Shown here: one piece after another, positions 33,444 to 41,836 of the stretch
How the letters are laid out: every line of letters starts with the position of its first letter
Position numbering within the stretch: position 1 is the first letter of the stretch
Assembly (NCBI GenBank): GCA_013327885.1
Contig: JABUMY010000019.1
Span: 62,001 to 126,000 of the forward strand
DNA from: Flavisolibacter longurius
GTDB lineage: Bacteria > Bacteroidota > Bacteroidia > Chitinophagales > Chitinophagaceae
Length of the DNA: 64,000 nucleotides
Reading direction: 5' to 3'
Position numbers and translations under genes: made by a program
Notes under the pieces: generated by a model
What the model was told of the DNA's origin: nothing
Databases searched by the model: none
What the model saw: only the letters and a program-made list of their open reading frames with translations

Positions 33444-34842
33444 ACATTTTTTTGGCCTTACCAATACAGGCAGGATCCGCGACAACAATGAAGACAGTTT
33501 TTTGGCTGAAGCCCTGCCCAATGGCTGGATCGTGGCCTGCGTGATCGACGGCGTTGGTGGGTACGAAGGTGGCGAGGTGGCCGCCGAAATTGCCAGGGAA
33601 ACCATTTACGAAACGGTTCAGCAGCCGGGCAGCGACCCGCAGCAAATGCTCCGGCAAGGACTGCTGAGAGCCAATGCCGCCATCTACAATGAAAAGCTGC
33701 ACAACAGCGGCAAAGAGCAAATGGCTTGTGTGCTGACGGTTGCGCTGGTGGATGTGGACAACAACCAGTTTTATTATGCGCATGTTGGCGATACAAGGCT
33801 TTACCTGCTTCGCGACCAGTCGTTGGTGAAGGTGACGAAAGACCATTCCTTCGTTGGATTTTTAGAAGATAGTGGCCGCCTTACCGAGCAGGAAGCCATG
33901 GCGCATCCCAAGCGAAACGAGATCAACAAAGCGCTGGGCTTCGACCCGCAACTCGAATGGAAGGAAGATTATATTGAAACCGGCTCCTCACCGTTTTTAC
34001 CCGGTGATATGCTGATGCTTTGCAGCGATGGCCTTACCGACCTGGTGAACAACAGGGAAATGACAGGCATCCTGCTTGCCGGCGATTCGCTGGCTGCAAC
34101 AGCAGAAGCCCTTGTGGATGCTGCCAATGTTGCCGGCGGCAAGGACAATATAACGGTGGTGATTGTACGTAACGCCAAAAAGCCGCTGAAAATAAAGGCC
34201 ACCAAACCCGTTCTGTCAAAAAAAAACGAAAGGCGTGAAAAGGTAGTGGCTTCTCCTGATGAGCAAAAAGAGGTAATAACCCAACAAGCAGCACCTTTAA
34301 AAAAACGTAGTAGCGCAATTGTGCCTTTGCTCTTTGTCCTTTGCTTATTGCTGGCAGCGGCCTGTGTTTGGTTGTTTTTGCGGCAACAAAATGGGGAGGA
34401 AAATAACAGGACAGAAACGGCCGTTTATTCACCCAATGCAGGCGAAAAACTGCTGGCCGACAGCCTGGGCATGGCCGTTGGCGCTCTTACGGTTACCGAT
34501 TCACTTTCTGGTAGTCCCGTGATCATTGGCGATACGCTTTTTATTCGCCAGGATACGCTGCGGATCAACGGTAACGGTATGATCCTGCAAAGCGATTCTT
34601 CCTACACCGGTCCTGCATTCTTTGCTACGGTCAACAACAAGGTTCTCTTGCTGGAAAATATCGTGTTCAAAGATTTTGCAACAGCCATTGTCCTGCAAGG
34701 AAGGGGACTGCAACTCCGGAATGTGCAGTTTCTCAACTGTGCCGTACCGGTGTTGCGGCAGGTGCTGTTACCGGCAGAGCAAAGCCTTACCGGCACGCTG
34801 CGTGATACAATGATCCTCAGAAACGATTCGTTACCCAAATAA
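33436..34842 (+). CDS. Membrane-anchored PP2C protein phosphatase with beta-helix-like ectodomain (PstP-like)
   Basis: From the ATG at 33436 the product is 468 residues. Residues 5-246 form a PP2C phosphatase with RDNNED, VIDGVGG (Asp38), AHVGDTRLYLL, LCSDGLTDLV (Asp198) and GGKDNIT (Asp237), all metal ligands intact. A basic linker leads to one membrane span (293-315). Beyond it, residues about 320-468 show short strand repeats with stacked Asn and hydrophobic positions (ILQSDSSY, LLLENIVFKDF, LQLRNVQFLNC), as in a small parallel beta-helix. In actinobacteria PstP removes phosphates from the PknA/B kinases and their cell-wall targets; here the kinases lie 5-8 kb downstream. The ectodomain is not known to me from other PP2C proteins. 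Confidence 0.87.
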   Translation: MAEHFFGLTNTGRIRDNNEDSFLAEALPNGWIVACVIDGVGGYEGGEVAAEIARETIYETVQQPGSDPQQMLRQGLLRANAAIYNEKLHNSGKEQMACVLTVALVDVDNNQFYYAHVGDTRLYLLRDQSLVKVTKDHSFVGFLEDSGRLTEQEAMAHPKRNEINKALGFDPQLEWKEDYIETGSSPFLPGDMLMLCSDGLTDLVNNREMTGILLAGDSLAATAEALVDAANVAGGKDNITVVIVRNAKKPLKIKATKPVLSKKNERREKVVASPDEQKEVITQQAAPLKKRSSAIVPLLFVLCLLLAAACVWLFLRQQNGEENNRTETAVYSPNAGEKLLADSLGMAVGALTVTDSLSGSPVIIGDTLFIRQDTLRINGNGMILQSDSSYTGPAFFATVNNKVLLLENIVFKDFATAIVLQGRGLQLRNVQFLNCAVPVLRQVLLPAEQSLTGTLRDTMILRNDSLPK

Positions 34843-34850
34843 TTCACACC

Positions 34851-37800
34851 ATGGCTTCCTTTATCAGGAGTAGAAATATTGAACGTGTTTTTCTTTTGTC
34901 GCTGGGTGCAGCCCTGCTTTATCTTTTTATCCAGCTGTTTGCCGTGCTCGAAAAAGATTTCCAGGAAGTGCCCAGGCGGTTGGGAGATGGGTCGATGATC
35001 AACCTGAACGATCCCAATACAGCCGATAACCTGGCTGCTTTGCTGCAGAAAGGATTTTATTTTGAAGACCGTCGGGATATTGAGCTGATCCGCTCCGCAG
35101 CCGCGCAAGGCTTTCCCAAGTTTGAAGAGATCGACAACATCGGCGAACTGAATAAAAAGGCCTTTGAAGTCACAACCGAAGAAGCCTATGCAAGAGGTGG
35201 TGAATCGTTTCGCAAACGGGCCAGGCTTTCGCGGGCCCTCGTTGGCTTTAGCGGCAACGATTCGCTGCGCTTTGACATAGAGAAAAAAGCACCACCGGCG
35301 TTGCCGGCAACGGTTGATGTAGCCCTGGGACAACATGCCATCAAAGGAAAGGTGCAAACAAAAGAAGAATCAGCGCTTGGCGGTGTGCTGGTTCGGTTAC
35401 GCATGATCATTCCGCAAGACAGCTTGTACAGTGAATCGGTGCAGGACGAGGGACGAACCGTTCAGCAGAATACGGCTACCTTGCAAAAAACCTTTCGGCT
35501 CGATTCGTTCAACAAGCGGCAGCTGGTTTCCCTTGCTGCCTATGCCCGAACGGATGCCGATGGAAAATTTTCATTCAATGGTCTGCCCGATAACAAAGCC
35601 TATGAACTGATTCCCCTGCAACCGGGTTACCAGTTTGGTTCATCGCAAGGCCTGGAAGAGTTGAAGGAAGACCGCAGTTTCACATTTACCCAGTCGCCGC
35701 ACACCATCCGGCTTTTCTCCACTTATGATTTCAATAACCTGCGCAAGGAAAAAGCACTTATCGTCCGTACACCCGACGAGGTGGCCAAATGGTACTGGAC
35801 CATCGTGATCGTGTTTTTTGCCTCCTTTCTTCTCCTGCACTTTTTTCTTTCGTTTCGCTTTCCAACGGCCGATCAGTTGATCTTGCCCTTGTTGATGTTG
35901 CTCGTCGGTATTTCGTTTCTAACCTTGTTATCATTACAAGACCCGCTCCGGGACCGCTTTTTTGGCAAGAGCACCCTTTTCTTTTTTGTAGGAGGAATGG
36001 TGGGCATCGCTGTGTTGCAGCTTTTTAACCTGCGAAAATTTACTACCGACTCGGGTTTGTTCCGCCTCTTTCTTTTTCGCGGCGATCCGAAGGCTGCCAA
36101 CGGTTGGCCATGGGCGTTAGGTGCCGCCGGCTTGCTGTTTCTTACCATCCTGTTTGGTACAGGCCCGGAAGGCAGCGGTGTAAAAGTGAACCTGTTTGGT
36201 TTCCAGCCCAGCGAGATCGTGAAGTTCCTGCTCATTGTTTTTCTTGCCGGTTATTTTACCGCCAATGAAAAATTTATTTCGGAGTATGGTCGCTGGCAAA
36301 AGCGCTGGCAGTTTTTTGCTTTTGCCCTGATCGCCATCCTGGTCACAATTTTCCTCTTTCTTATTCTTGGTGACCTGGGCCCGGCCATGGTGGCCTGCTT
36401 TACGTTTATTATCCTGTTCTCATTTTCCCGCGGCGATTTTGCCTACGCAGTTGGCACGGCCGCTGTTTATGCCCTTACCATCTGGTTGCTTGATAACAAT
36501 GTTTGGCTGGCAACAGCCATAACGGTTGTACTGCTTGCCCTGGTCATGCTGTTTATAAAAAAGCAACTGGCCGAATCTGCCGTTATGCTGTTGGTGGTAA
36601 TGGCGGGCTTTCTTTTACTTGATAAAGTGCCGCTCCTGGGCAGGTTGTTTCCTGGGCCTATTCAGCGGCTTATCGACCGAAAATCCATCTGGCAGGATCC
36701 CTGGAATAATGAAGTGTACGGCGGCGACCAGATCGCCAACGGTCTTTGGGCCATGAGCAGCGGCGGTGTAGAAGGGCAGGGCATTGGCGAAGGCTTTGCC
36801 AAAACCATCCCTGAAGCGCATACCGATATGATCCTGCCTTCGATGGGCGAAGAGTTTGGCTGGGCCGGTATCATCTGCATTTTTATTGCCTTTTTGATCT
36901 ACCTGCACCGTTCTATCCTAATCGGCCGGCAAACCGGTACACCCTTCCTGTTTTATCTCTGCGCCGGCATTGGCATTTGCACGTTTGTGCAGTTCCTCCT
37001 CATCGCCGGCGGCTCGGTAGGCGCCCTGCCGCTTTCCGGCGTTTCGCTGCCGTTTATGAGTTATGGCGGTTCGTCGCTGATCGCCAATATGCTGGCCGCA
37101 GGTTTCCTGCTTTCAGCTTCTATTATCCAGGGCTCGCCAGTACAAATGAAATACATTGCCCGGCAGCAGGACCGCAACATTATGCCGGCCCTGATCGCAG
37201 CTATCATAGGCGTTACGATGCTGGGTGTCAACATTGGCCAGTACCTTTTCAATCCTTCGCATTGGGTGGTGCAACCGGCGCTGGTGGCCGACCGAAGCGG
37301 TGCCCGTATGTTCAGTTACAATCCCCGCATTGCTGTTTTGATGAACCGCATCGGCGCCGGTAACCTGCTTGACAGGAAAGGACGGGTGCTGGCTACCGGT
37401 AACCCACAGGGGTTTTTGCAGCAGCAGGACAGCCTCATTTCCGCGGGCCTTGACCCGGCGGCTTTGCAAGCCCTTTCGCACAAGCGCCTCGACCGCTATT
37501 ATCCCTTTTACGAATCCATGTTTTTTTGGGTAGGAGATATGAACACCGGCGCTTTTATGGGCAGCACCAATGGCTATTTTGCCGAGTATGAGCACATGGC
37601 CGAATTGCGTGGCTTCCCGGCACCGGAAACAAAGTTTGATGTAAAAGCAAGCCGCTTCCGCGAGAACCGTTTTCTTCCACGGGTTGAAACTGAAATGACG
37701 GTGGCCCGCCGGGATTTCCAGGCATTGGCAACGCTGCTGCTGGCCGGGATCAACAGCGAGGAGGTGGAGAAATTCAAGCAGCGCAACCGCGACGTACACA

Positions 37801-38915
37801 TGACGGTGGATGCAGCCATGCAAACGCAGTTGCAGCAAAGCCTGCAGAACCTGGATACCTTAAAGAACAGTCGCATATCGATTGTGATCATGGAAGACAA
37901 CACCGGCGATGTGCTGGCATCAGCCTCTTACCCGGCAGCCCCTGTGAACGACAGGGAGATGATGTCGCTGACCAATGCCGAGCAAAACAGCCTGCCATAT
38001 TTTATCACCACCGAAGACCTTGGCTTTACCCATGCCACGCAACCTGGTTCTACAGCTAAGCTGATAACGGCAGCAGCCGCCTTCAACAAACTGGGACTGG
38101 CAGCTGCCAAAAAAACCATCGCCGTACGGCCGGGTGACCTTATCCGCACCCGTGGAGAAGAACCCGACGAAGCCGGTAATATTTCCATTCAGCGGGGTAT
38201 TGTTCGCTCCAACAACCCGTTCTTTATCCGCCTGGCCAACGAAGAGCGGCTGGAAGAAGAAATGGGTGATATCTACCTGAAGGCAGGCCTGTTCTTACGC
38301 GGGGTGGGCGGCTATTATTATGACACTGATTTCACCCCAACGGCCCGGCAGGAACGCTGGAAGGACATCTGGCGGGAAACCGAGTTTGCGAGCATCCGGT
38401 CGTACAACCGCAATGACATTCGCAAAACCCGCGGCCGTGGTATTTCGGGTATGGCCTGGGGACAGGGTGAGCTGATTTCCACGCCGGCTTCCATGGCCAG
38501 GGTGGCATCGGCCATTGCCAACGGCGGCACTCTTATGCACAACCGCTATATCTGGAAGATCAGCGATTCCACGCTGCCGATGCAAGAAGGCGTTGCCCTC
38601 TTAAAAGAACCGCAGGCAGCCGCTTTTTTAACCCAATACATGAAAGAGCAAAGCGCCAACAAAGCTGCCCGTCTTGGCCTGGTGGTAGCCGGCAAAACCG
38701 GTACTCCCGAGCGGATTGTGAAAGGCGAACGCATCAACGATGGCTGGTATGTATTTTTTGCCCCAAAAGGGCAGGGCCCCGGCCATGTTGTGGTTTGTAT
38801 CCGCATTGAAAAAACAAGGGGTTCCAGCGTGGCTGTTCGCCTTGCTGGCTCGCATGTGGTTCCGGTTTTAAAGCGTTTTGGTTACGTCAAAAGCTTTGGT
38901 GAGAAGCTGAATTAA
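34851..38915 (+). CDS. Fused SEDS glycosyltransferase (FtsW/RodA) and penicillin-binding transpeptidase
   Basis: A single 1354-residue polypeptide. Residues 12-34 are a membrane span; about 150-260 contain a carboxypeptidase-regulatory-like sandwich (HAIKGKVQTKEE, DADGKFSFNGLP). From about 315 to 795 there is a full FtsW/RodA domain with QPSEIVKF, GDLGPAMV, EAHTDMILPSMGEEFGWAG (Asp659) and PLSGVSLPFMSYGGSS. After a further span, residues about 980-1345 are a class B penicillin-binding transpeptidase with STAK (Ser1067, Lys1070), SNN (1120-1122) and KTGT (1282-1285). Glycan polymerisation and cross-linking are thus physically joined. It starts 8 bases after the PP2C gene. Confidence 0.92.
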   Translation: MASFIRSRNIERVFLLSLGAALLYLFIQLFAVLEKDFQEVPRRLGDGSMINLNDPNTADNLAALLQKGFYFEDRRDIELIRSAAAQGFPKFEEIDNIGELNKKAFEVTTEEAYARGGESFRKRARLSRALVGFSGNDSLRFDIEKKAPPALPATVDVALGQHAIKGKVQTKEESALGGVLVRLRMIIPQDSLYSESVQDEGRTVQQNTATLQKTFRLDSFNKRQLVSLAAYARTDADGKFSFNGLPDNKAYELIPLQPGYQFGSSQGLEELKEDRSFTFTQSPHTIRLFSTYDFNNLRKEKALIVRTPDEVAKWYWTIVIVFFASFLLLHFFLSFRFPTADQLILPLLMLLVGISFLTLLSLQDPLRDRFFGKSTLFFFVGGMVGIAVLQLFNLRKFTTDSGLFRLFLFRGDPKAANGWPWALGAAGLLFLTILFGTGPEGSGVKVNLFGFQPSEIVKFLLIVFLAGYFTANEKFISEYGRWQKRWQFFAFALIAILVTIFLFLILGDLGPAMVACFTFIILFSFSRGDFAYAVGTAAVYALTIWLLDNNVWLATAITVVLLALVMLFIKKQLAESAVMLLVVMAGFLLLDKVPLLGRLFPGPIQRLIDRKSIWQDPWNNEVYGGDQIANGLWAMSSGGVEGQGIGEGFAKTIPEAHTDMILPSMGEEFGWAGIICIFIAFLIYLHRSILIGRQTGTPFLFYLCAGIGICTFVQFLLIAGGSVGALPLSGVSLPFMSYGGSSLIANMLAAGFLLSASIIQGSPVQMKYIARQQDRNIMPALIAAIIGVTMLGVNIGQYLFNPSHWVVQPALVADRSGARMFSYNPRIAVLMNRIGAGNLLDRKGRVLATGNPQGFLQQQDSLISAGLDPAALQALSHKRLDRYYPFYESMFFWVGDMNTGAFMGSTNGYFAEYEHMAELRGFPAPETKFDVKASRFRENRFLPRVETEMTVARRDFQALATLLLAGINSEEVEKFKQRNRDVHMTVDAAMQTQLQQSLQNLDTLKNSRISIVIMEDNTGDVLASASYPAAPVNDREMMSLTNAEQNSLPYFITTEDLGFTHATQPGSTAKLITAAAAFNKLGLAAAKKTIAVRPGDLIRTRGEEPDEAGNISIQRGIVRSNNPFFIRLANEERLEEEMGDIYLKAGLFLRGVGGYYYDTDFTPTARQERWKDIWRETEFASIRSYNRNDIRKTRGRGISGMAWGQGELISTPASMARVASAIANGGTLMHNRYIWKISDSTLPMQEGVALLKEPQAAAFLTQYMKEQSANKAARLGLVVAGKTGTPERIVKGERINDGWYVFFAPKGQGPGHVVVCIRIEKTRGSSVAVRLAGSHVVPVLKRFGYVKSFGEKLN

Positions 38916-39054
38916 TACTAAAGGGATCGTTTGAGAAATTTGGCAAGTAGCCCCGGCCTTTTCTTTGACCTTTTTCTTTTTGTTTGAAAAACTGGACTGT
39001 TTCTTGAATAATGTATCATCATACTTAACGAAAAAAACCTAAGCCGCCATCACT

Positions 39055-39840
39055 ATGTTTGATTTGTTTAAACAAAAAGAAGAAGCCTCGGCTCCGGATG
39101 TCAAAACCACCCGGCACCAACTGTTGCAATTTGTAAAAGAACAATTGCAAAAATGGGAGGGAGGCGAAGGCGCCAACATTCGCGGCCTGCAGCTTTTTTT
39201 AGCGCCGTCGGAAGAAGAGCGTCACCTCTACCAGGCCGCGGTGTACGCCGACCAGGAAGGAAAGTTTAAAGACGAAGAAGTGCAGCGTATATCGGATGAT
39301 TATGCCCTGGACCTGCCGCAGGATTACCAACTGGATATTTTGTTTGTAGAAGCGCTTCCAGGTGAAGCCGTGAAAGCCAGGGATCTGCCGGTGGCACTGC
39401 ATGTGTCCACCCGCAAAAAGCCAACGCTGACGGCCCTGACAAAAGGATTTGTCCGCGTGGTAAATGGAGAGGCCGAACAGGAAGTATATGCGCTTACCGA
39501 CAAAAGCGGGAGGGTTTGTATAGGCCGCGAAAAACGGGTGCAAACATCGGAAGGGTTCATGCGGGAAAACAACATTGCCTTTCCTTCAACAAGCCGCAAC
39601 AATAGCAACAAATACGTCAGTAGGCAGCATGCGCACATAGAATGGAACAAGGATGTAGGTGGGTTTTTCCTGTATGCGGATGAAGGCGGTATTCCGCCCC
39701 GCAACAAGATAAAAGTGCAGACGGCCACCGGAGATATCATCCGCCTGCAATCGACCCACGTGGGCCATCATTTGCAGGAGGGTGACCAGATCATTTTGGG
39801 TGAATCGGCCCTGCTGCAGTTTAGTTATTTGGAGGGATGA
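39055..39840 (+). CDS. FHA domain protein
   Basis: A 261-residue protein. Its C-terminal FHA domain (about 148-258) keeps the phosphothreonine-binding residues: CIGRE (Gly157, Arg158) and VSRQHAHIEW (Ser189, His192), followed by NKIKVQ and LQEGDQIILGES. The N-terminal half (about 20-120; LQLFLAPSEEERHLYQAAVYAD) is another alpha/beta unit that may be a divergent DUF3662 domain. Unlike the FHA-like protein at 32353, this one should read phosphothreonine, most simply on the kinases encoded next to it. It lies 139 bases after the FtsW-PBP gene. Confidence 0.85.
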   Translation: MFDLFKQKEEASAPDVKTTRHQLLQFVKEQLQKWEGGEGANIRGLQLFLAPSEEERHLYQAAVYADQEGKFKDEEVQRISDDYALDLPQDYQLDILFVEALPGEAVKARDLPVALHVSTRKKPTLTALTKGFVRVVNGEAEQEVYALTDKSGRVCIGREKRVQTSEGFMRENNIAFPSTSRNNSNKYVSRQHAHIEWNKDVGGFFLYADEGGIPPRNKIKVQTATGDIIRLQSTHVGHHLQEGDQIILGESALLQFSYLEG

Positions 39841-39843
39841 GAG

Positions 39844-40023
39844 TAGGTTGATTGGTTGATGAGTTAATAGGTTAATGGGTTAACAAGTTAGAAGGTTAAT
39901 AGGTTAGTAGGTTGACGGGTTGAATGGTTGAATTGTTGATGGGGTGAAAGGACAATGTGTGATAAATGATCTGCCTGTTTTGTATTAAACCTAGTAACCA
40001 ATTAACCAAATGACTTATTAACT
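39844..40023. repeat. Word-like repeat array (GGTTAATA / GGTTGATG family) with inverted tail
   Basis: About a dozen GGTT-based words (GGTTGATT, GGTTAATG, GGTTAATA, GGTTAGTA, GGTTGACG) follow one another from 39846 to 39947. After a 36-base spacer the complement appears (39984-40023: AACC, AACCA, ATTAACC, TTATTAAC). It fills most of the gap between the FHA gene and the first kinase. It looks telomere-like but is interstitial and irregular. Confidence 0.75.
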
Positions 40024-40055
40024 AAAAAACGCCGTCACTATAAAAACAACAGACC

Positions 40056-41756
40056 GTGTCAAAAGTGTTTATGATTACTGAGGGGTTAGAGAACATGGGT
40101 GCCATTAAAACAGGTGGCCAGGGTTCGGTGTACAAAGGCAAGCGGGTGGGAGAGATCATCACGGCCATCAAGCTTTTGCCAACGCCCATTCTTTCCCCCG
40201 ATGAAAACAATGCTCACTACCGTGATTTTACCAACGAAGTAAAAAAGCTGCAGCGGGTAAACGAAGAGCCCAATCCCAACATCGTTAAATTTCTCAGCTA
40301 CGGCGTCAGCGAAACCGGAGCCTTTCCGTTCATCGAGATGGAGTACATCGATGGACCCGATCTTGGCGAACTGCTGAAAGAGCCGGGTACGCCGCTATTT
40401 ACCGTTAAAGAAGTGATACGGGTTGCCGAGCATCTTTCGCATGCACTGGCGCATTGCCATAAGCTGGATGTAAAGCACGGCGATATCAAAAGCAACAACG
40501 TAAAATACAACCGTCACACCGGTAACTACGTGCTGCTTGATTTTGGCCTGGCCATTCTTTCCGATGAAGAGCGACGCACATCACTACGGCACGCCGGTGC
40601 CATTGAATTTATGGCGCCCGAGCAAAACGAGGGGCGCATGTTCTTTCAAACCGATGTGTACAGTTTTGGCATTGTACTTTACGAATTGCTTGCGGGCAAA
40701 GTGCCTTTCCCGCTTGATGGCAACAGCGAAACGGCCCGCAACCGCGTGATGGTTGCCCACATGGAAACACCGCCACCAGACTTGCTGTCGCTGCGGGCTG
40801 CCGCCCTGCCAGCTGACTGGCCGGAAAATAAAAAAGCACTGGAAATGCAGGTGCCGGAGTGGTTGCTGAAACTGGTGTACCGATGCCTGGAAAAAAAGCC
40901 GGAAGACCGTTTTACTAACGGTATTGAGCTGCATGAATTTATTTGCCAGCATCACCTGTATACCGCCGAAGTTGCCGGCATTGTGCAAAACGAAGACAAC
41001 AAATGGCAGGCGGTAATTGCTGAAAAAGACTACGAACTGCAGGACCTGAAAGCCATCGTTTCCAGGCAGGATAAAGAGCTGCAGATGATGCGGCAAAAAA
41101 GTTTTCAGCCGCAGACGGAGCCTGTGGAAATAAAAAGAGGCGTTTCGCGATCGGCTTTTAATGCGGTGTTGCTGCTGCTCTTTGTAGTGGGTGCGCTTGC
41201 TGTGTACGGACTCTTCTTTAACCGTCCCGTTGTTGGTGGTGTTACCACGGGATCGCTTTCAAAAAAATCTGCGACTTCAGGCAACGACTCGGAAACCGAA
41301 AACCGCATTTCTGAAAACAGTGGTGCAGCAAAACAGCCGGAAGAAAAAAAGGACAAGCCCGTCGCAACAAAAGAAACATCACCACTCACTAAAAAAGAAA
41401 TTGCTGTTGGCGAAACCGGTGTAAAAACGGAACAAACTTCCGCACAAAAAGATTCCGCTTCTTCACCCAATACCGATAGAGCCGAAGACAATGAGACGGC
41501 AACCGAGGACGAAGCGGAAGATCCGGTAAAAGCGCCGGTGAAAAAAACGGATCATTACAAAGTTCGTGACAAGGCTTATTTCCACAATGAACCGGATGCT
41601 GCCACCAAACGCAGGGCCTTTATCATTCATTGGAATGATGCGATCCTGGTTCCACAGGATGAGAAAAACGGCTTTATCTATGTTGTATTTACCAACCACC
41701 TGGGCCAGGTAAGCCGCGGTTGGCTGTCAAAAAATGACCTGGAAAAAGTCAATTGA
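40056..41756 (+). CDS. Membrane Ser/Thr protein kinase with SH3-like ectodomain, paralogue 1
   Basis: The start is the GTG at 40056, supported by alignment with the next gene (MSKVFMITEG against MAKVFTITEG). In the 566 residues, 1-300 form a kinase: glycine loop TGGQGSVYKG (19-28), Lys39 in AIKLL, HGDIKSNN (Asp143, Asn148), DFG (162-164) and MAPEQ. The catalytic loop reads HGD, not HRD. A coiled region leads to a membrane span (368-388), then a Ser/Glu/Lys-rich disordered linker and a terminal SH3-like domain (about 498-563: DKAYFHNEPD, GWLSKNDL). The layout matches PknB kinases except that SH3-like replaces PASTA. Confidence 0.88.
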   Translation: MSKVFMITEGLENMGAIKTGGQGSVYKGKRVGEIITAIKLLPTPILSPDENNAHYRDFTNEVKKLQRVNEEPNPNIVKFLSYGVSETGAFPFIEMEYIDGPDLGELLKEPGTPLFTVKEVIRVAEHLSHALAHCHKLDVKHGDIKSNNVKYNRHTGNYVLLDFGLAILSDEERRTSLRHAGAIEFMAPEQNEGRMFFQTDVYSFGIVLYELLAGKVPFPLDGNSETARNRVMVAHMETPPPDLLSLRAAALPADWPENKKALEMQVPEWLLKLVYRCLEKKPEDRFTNGIELHEFICQHHLYTAEVAGIVQNEDNKWQAVIAEKDYELQDLKAIVSRQDKELQMMRQKSFQPQTEPVEIKRGVSRSAFNAVLLLLFVVGALAVYGLFFNRPVVGGVTTGSLSKKSATSGNDSETENRISENSGAAKQPEEKKDKPVATKETSPLTKKEIAVGETGVKTEQTSAQKDSASSPNTDRAEDNETATEDEAEDPVKAPVKKTDHYKVRDKAYFHNEPDAATKRRAFIIHWNDAILVPQDEKNGFIYVVFTNHLGQVSRGWLSKNDLEKVN

Positions 41757-41836
41757 TGGCTATTCTTTTCCTGCAGTGCTTGTTAATTCCACTGCCTGTT
41801 TCCGTGCGGTATGCCCCTGCGTCTTAAATTTACGCA

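Noticed and set aside
34851-38915. Two separate genes (ftsW-like and pbp)
   Set aside because: The frame is continuous and the linker (about 800-980) is protein-like with no internal stop or good restart site.
39844-40023. CRISPR array or true telomere repeat
   Set aside because: Words are 6-8 bases without spacers of constant length, are irregular and invert near the end; it lies inside a chromosome-like gene order.
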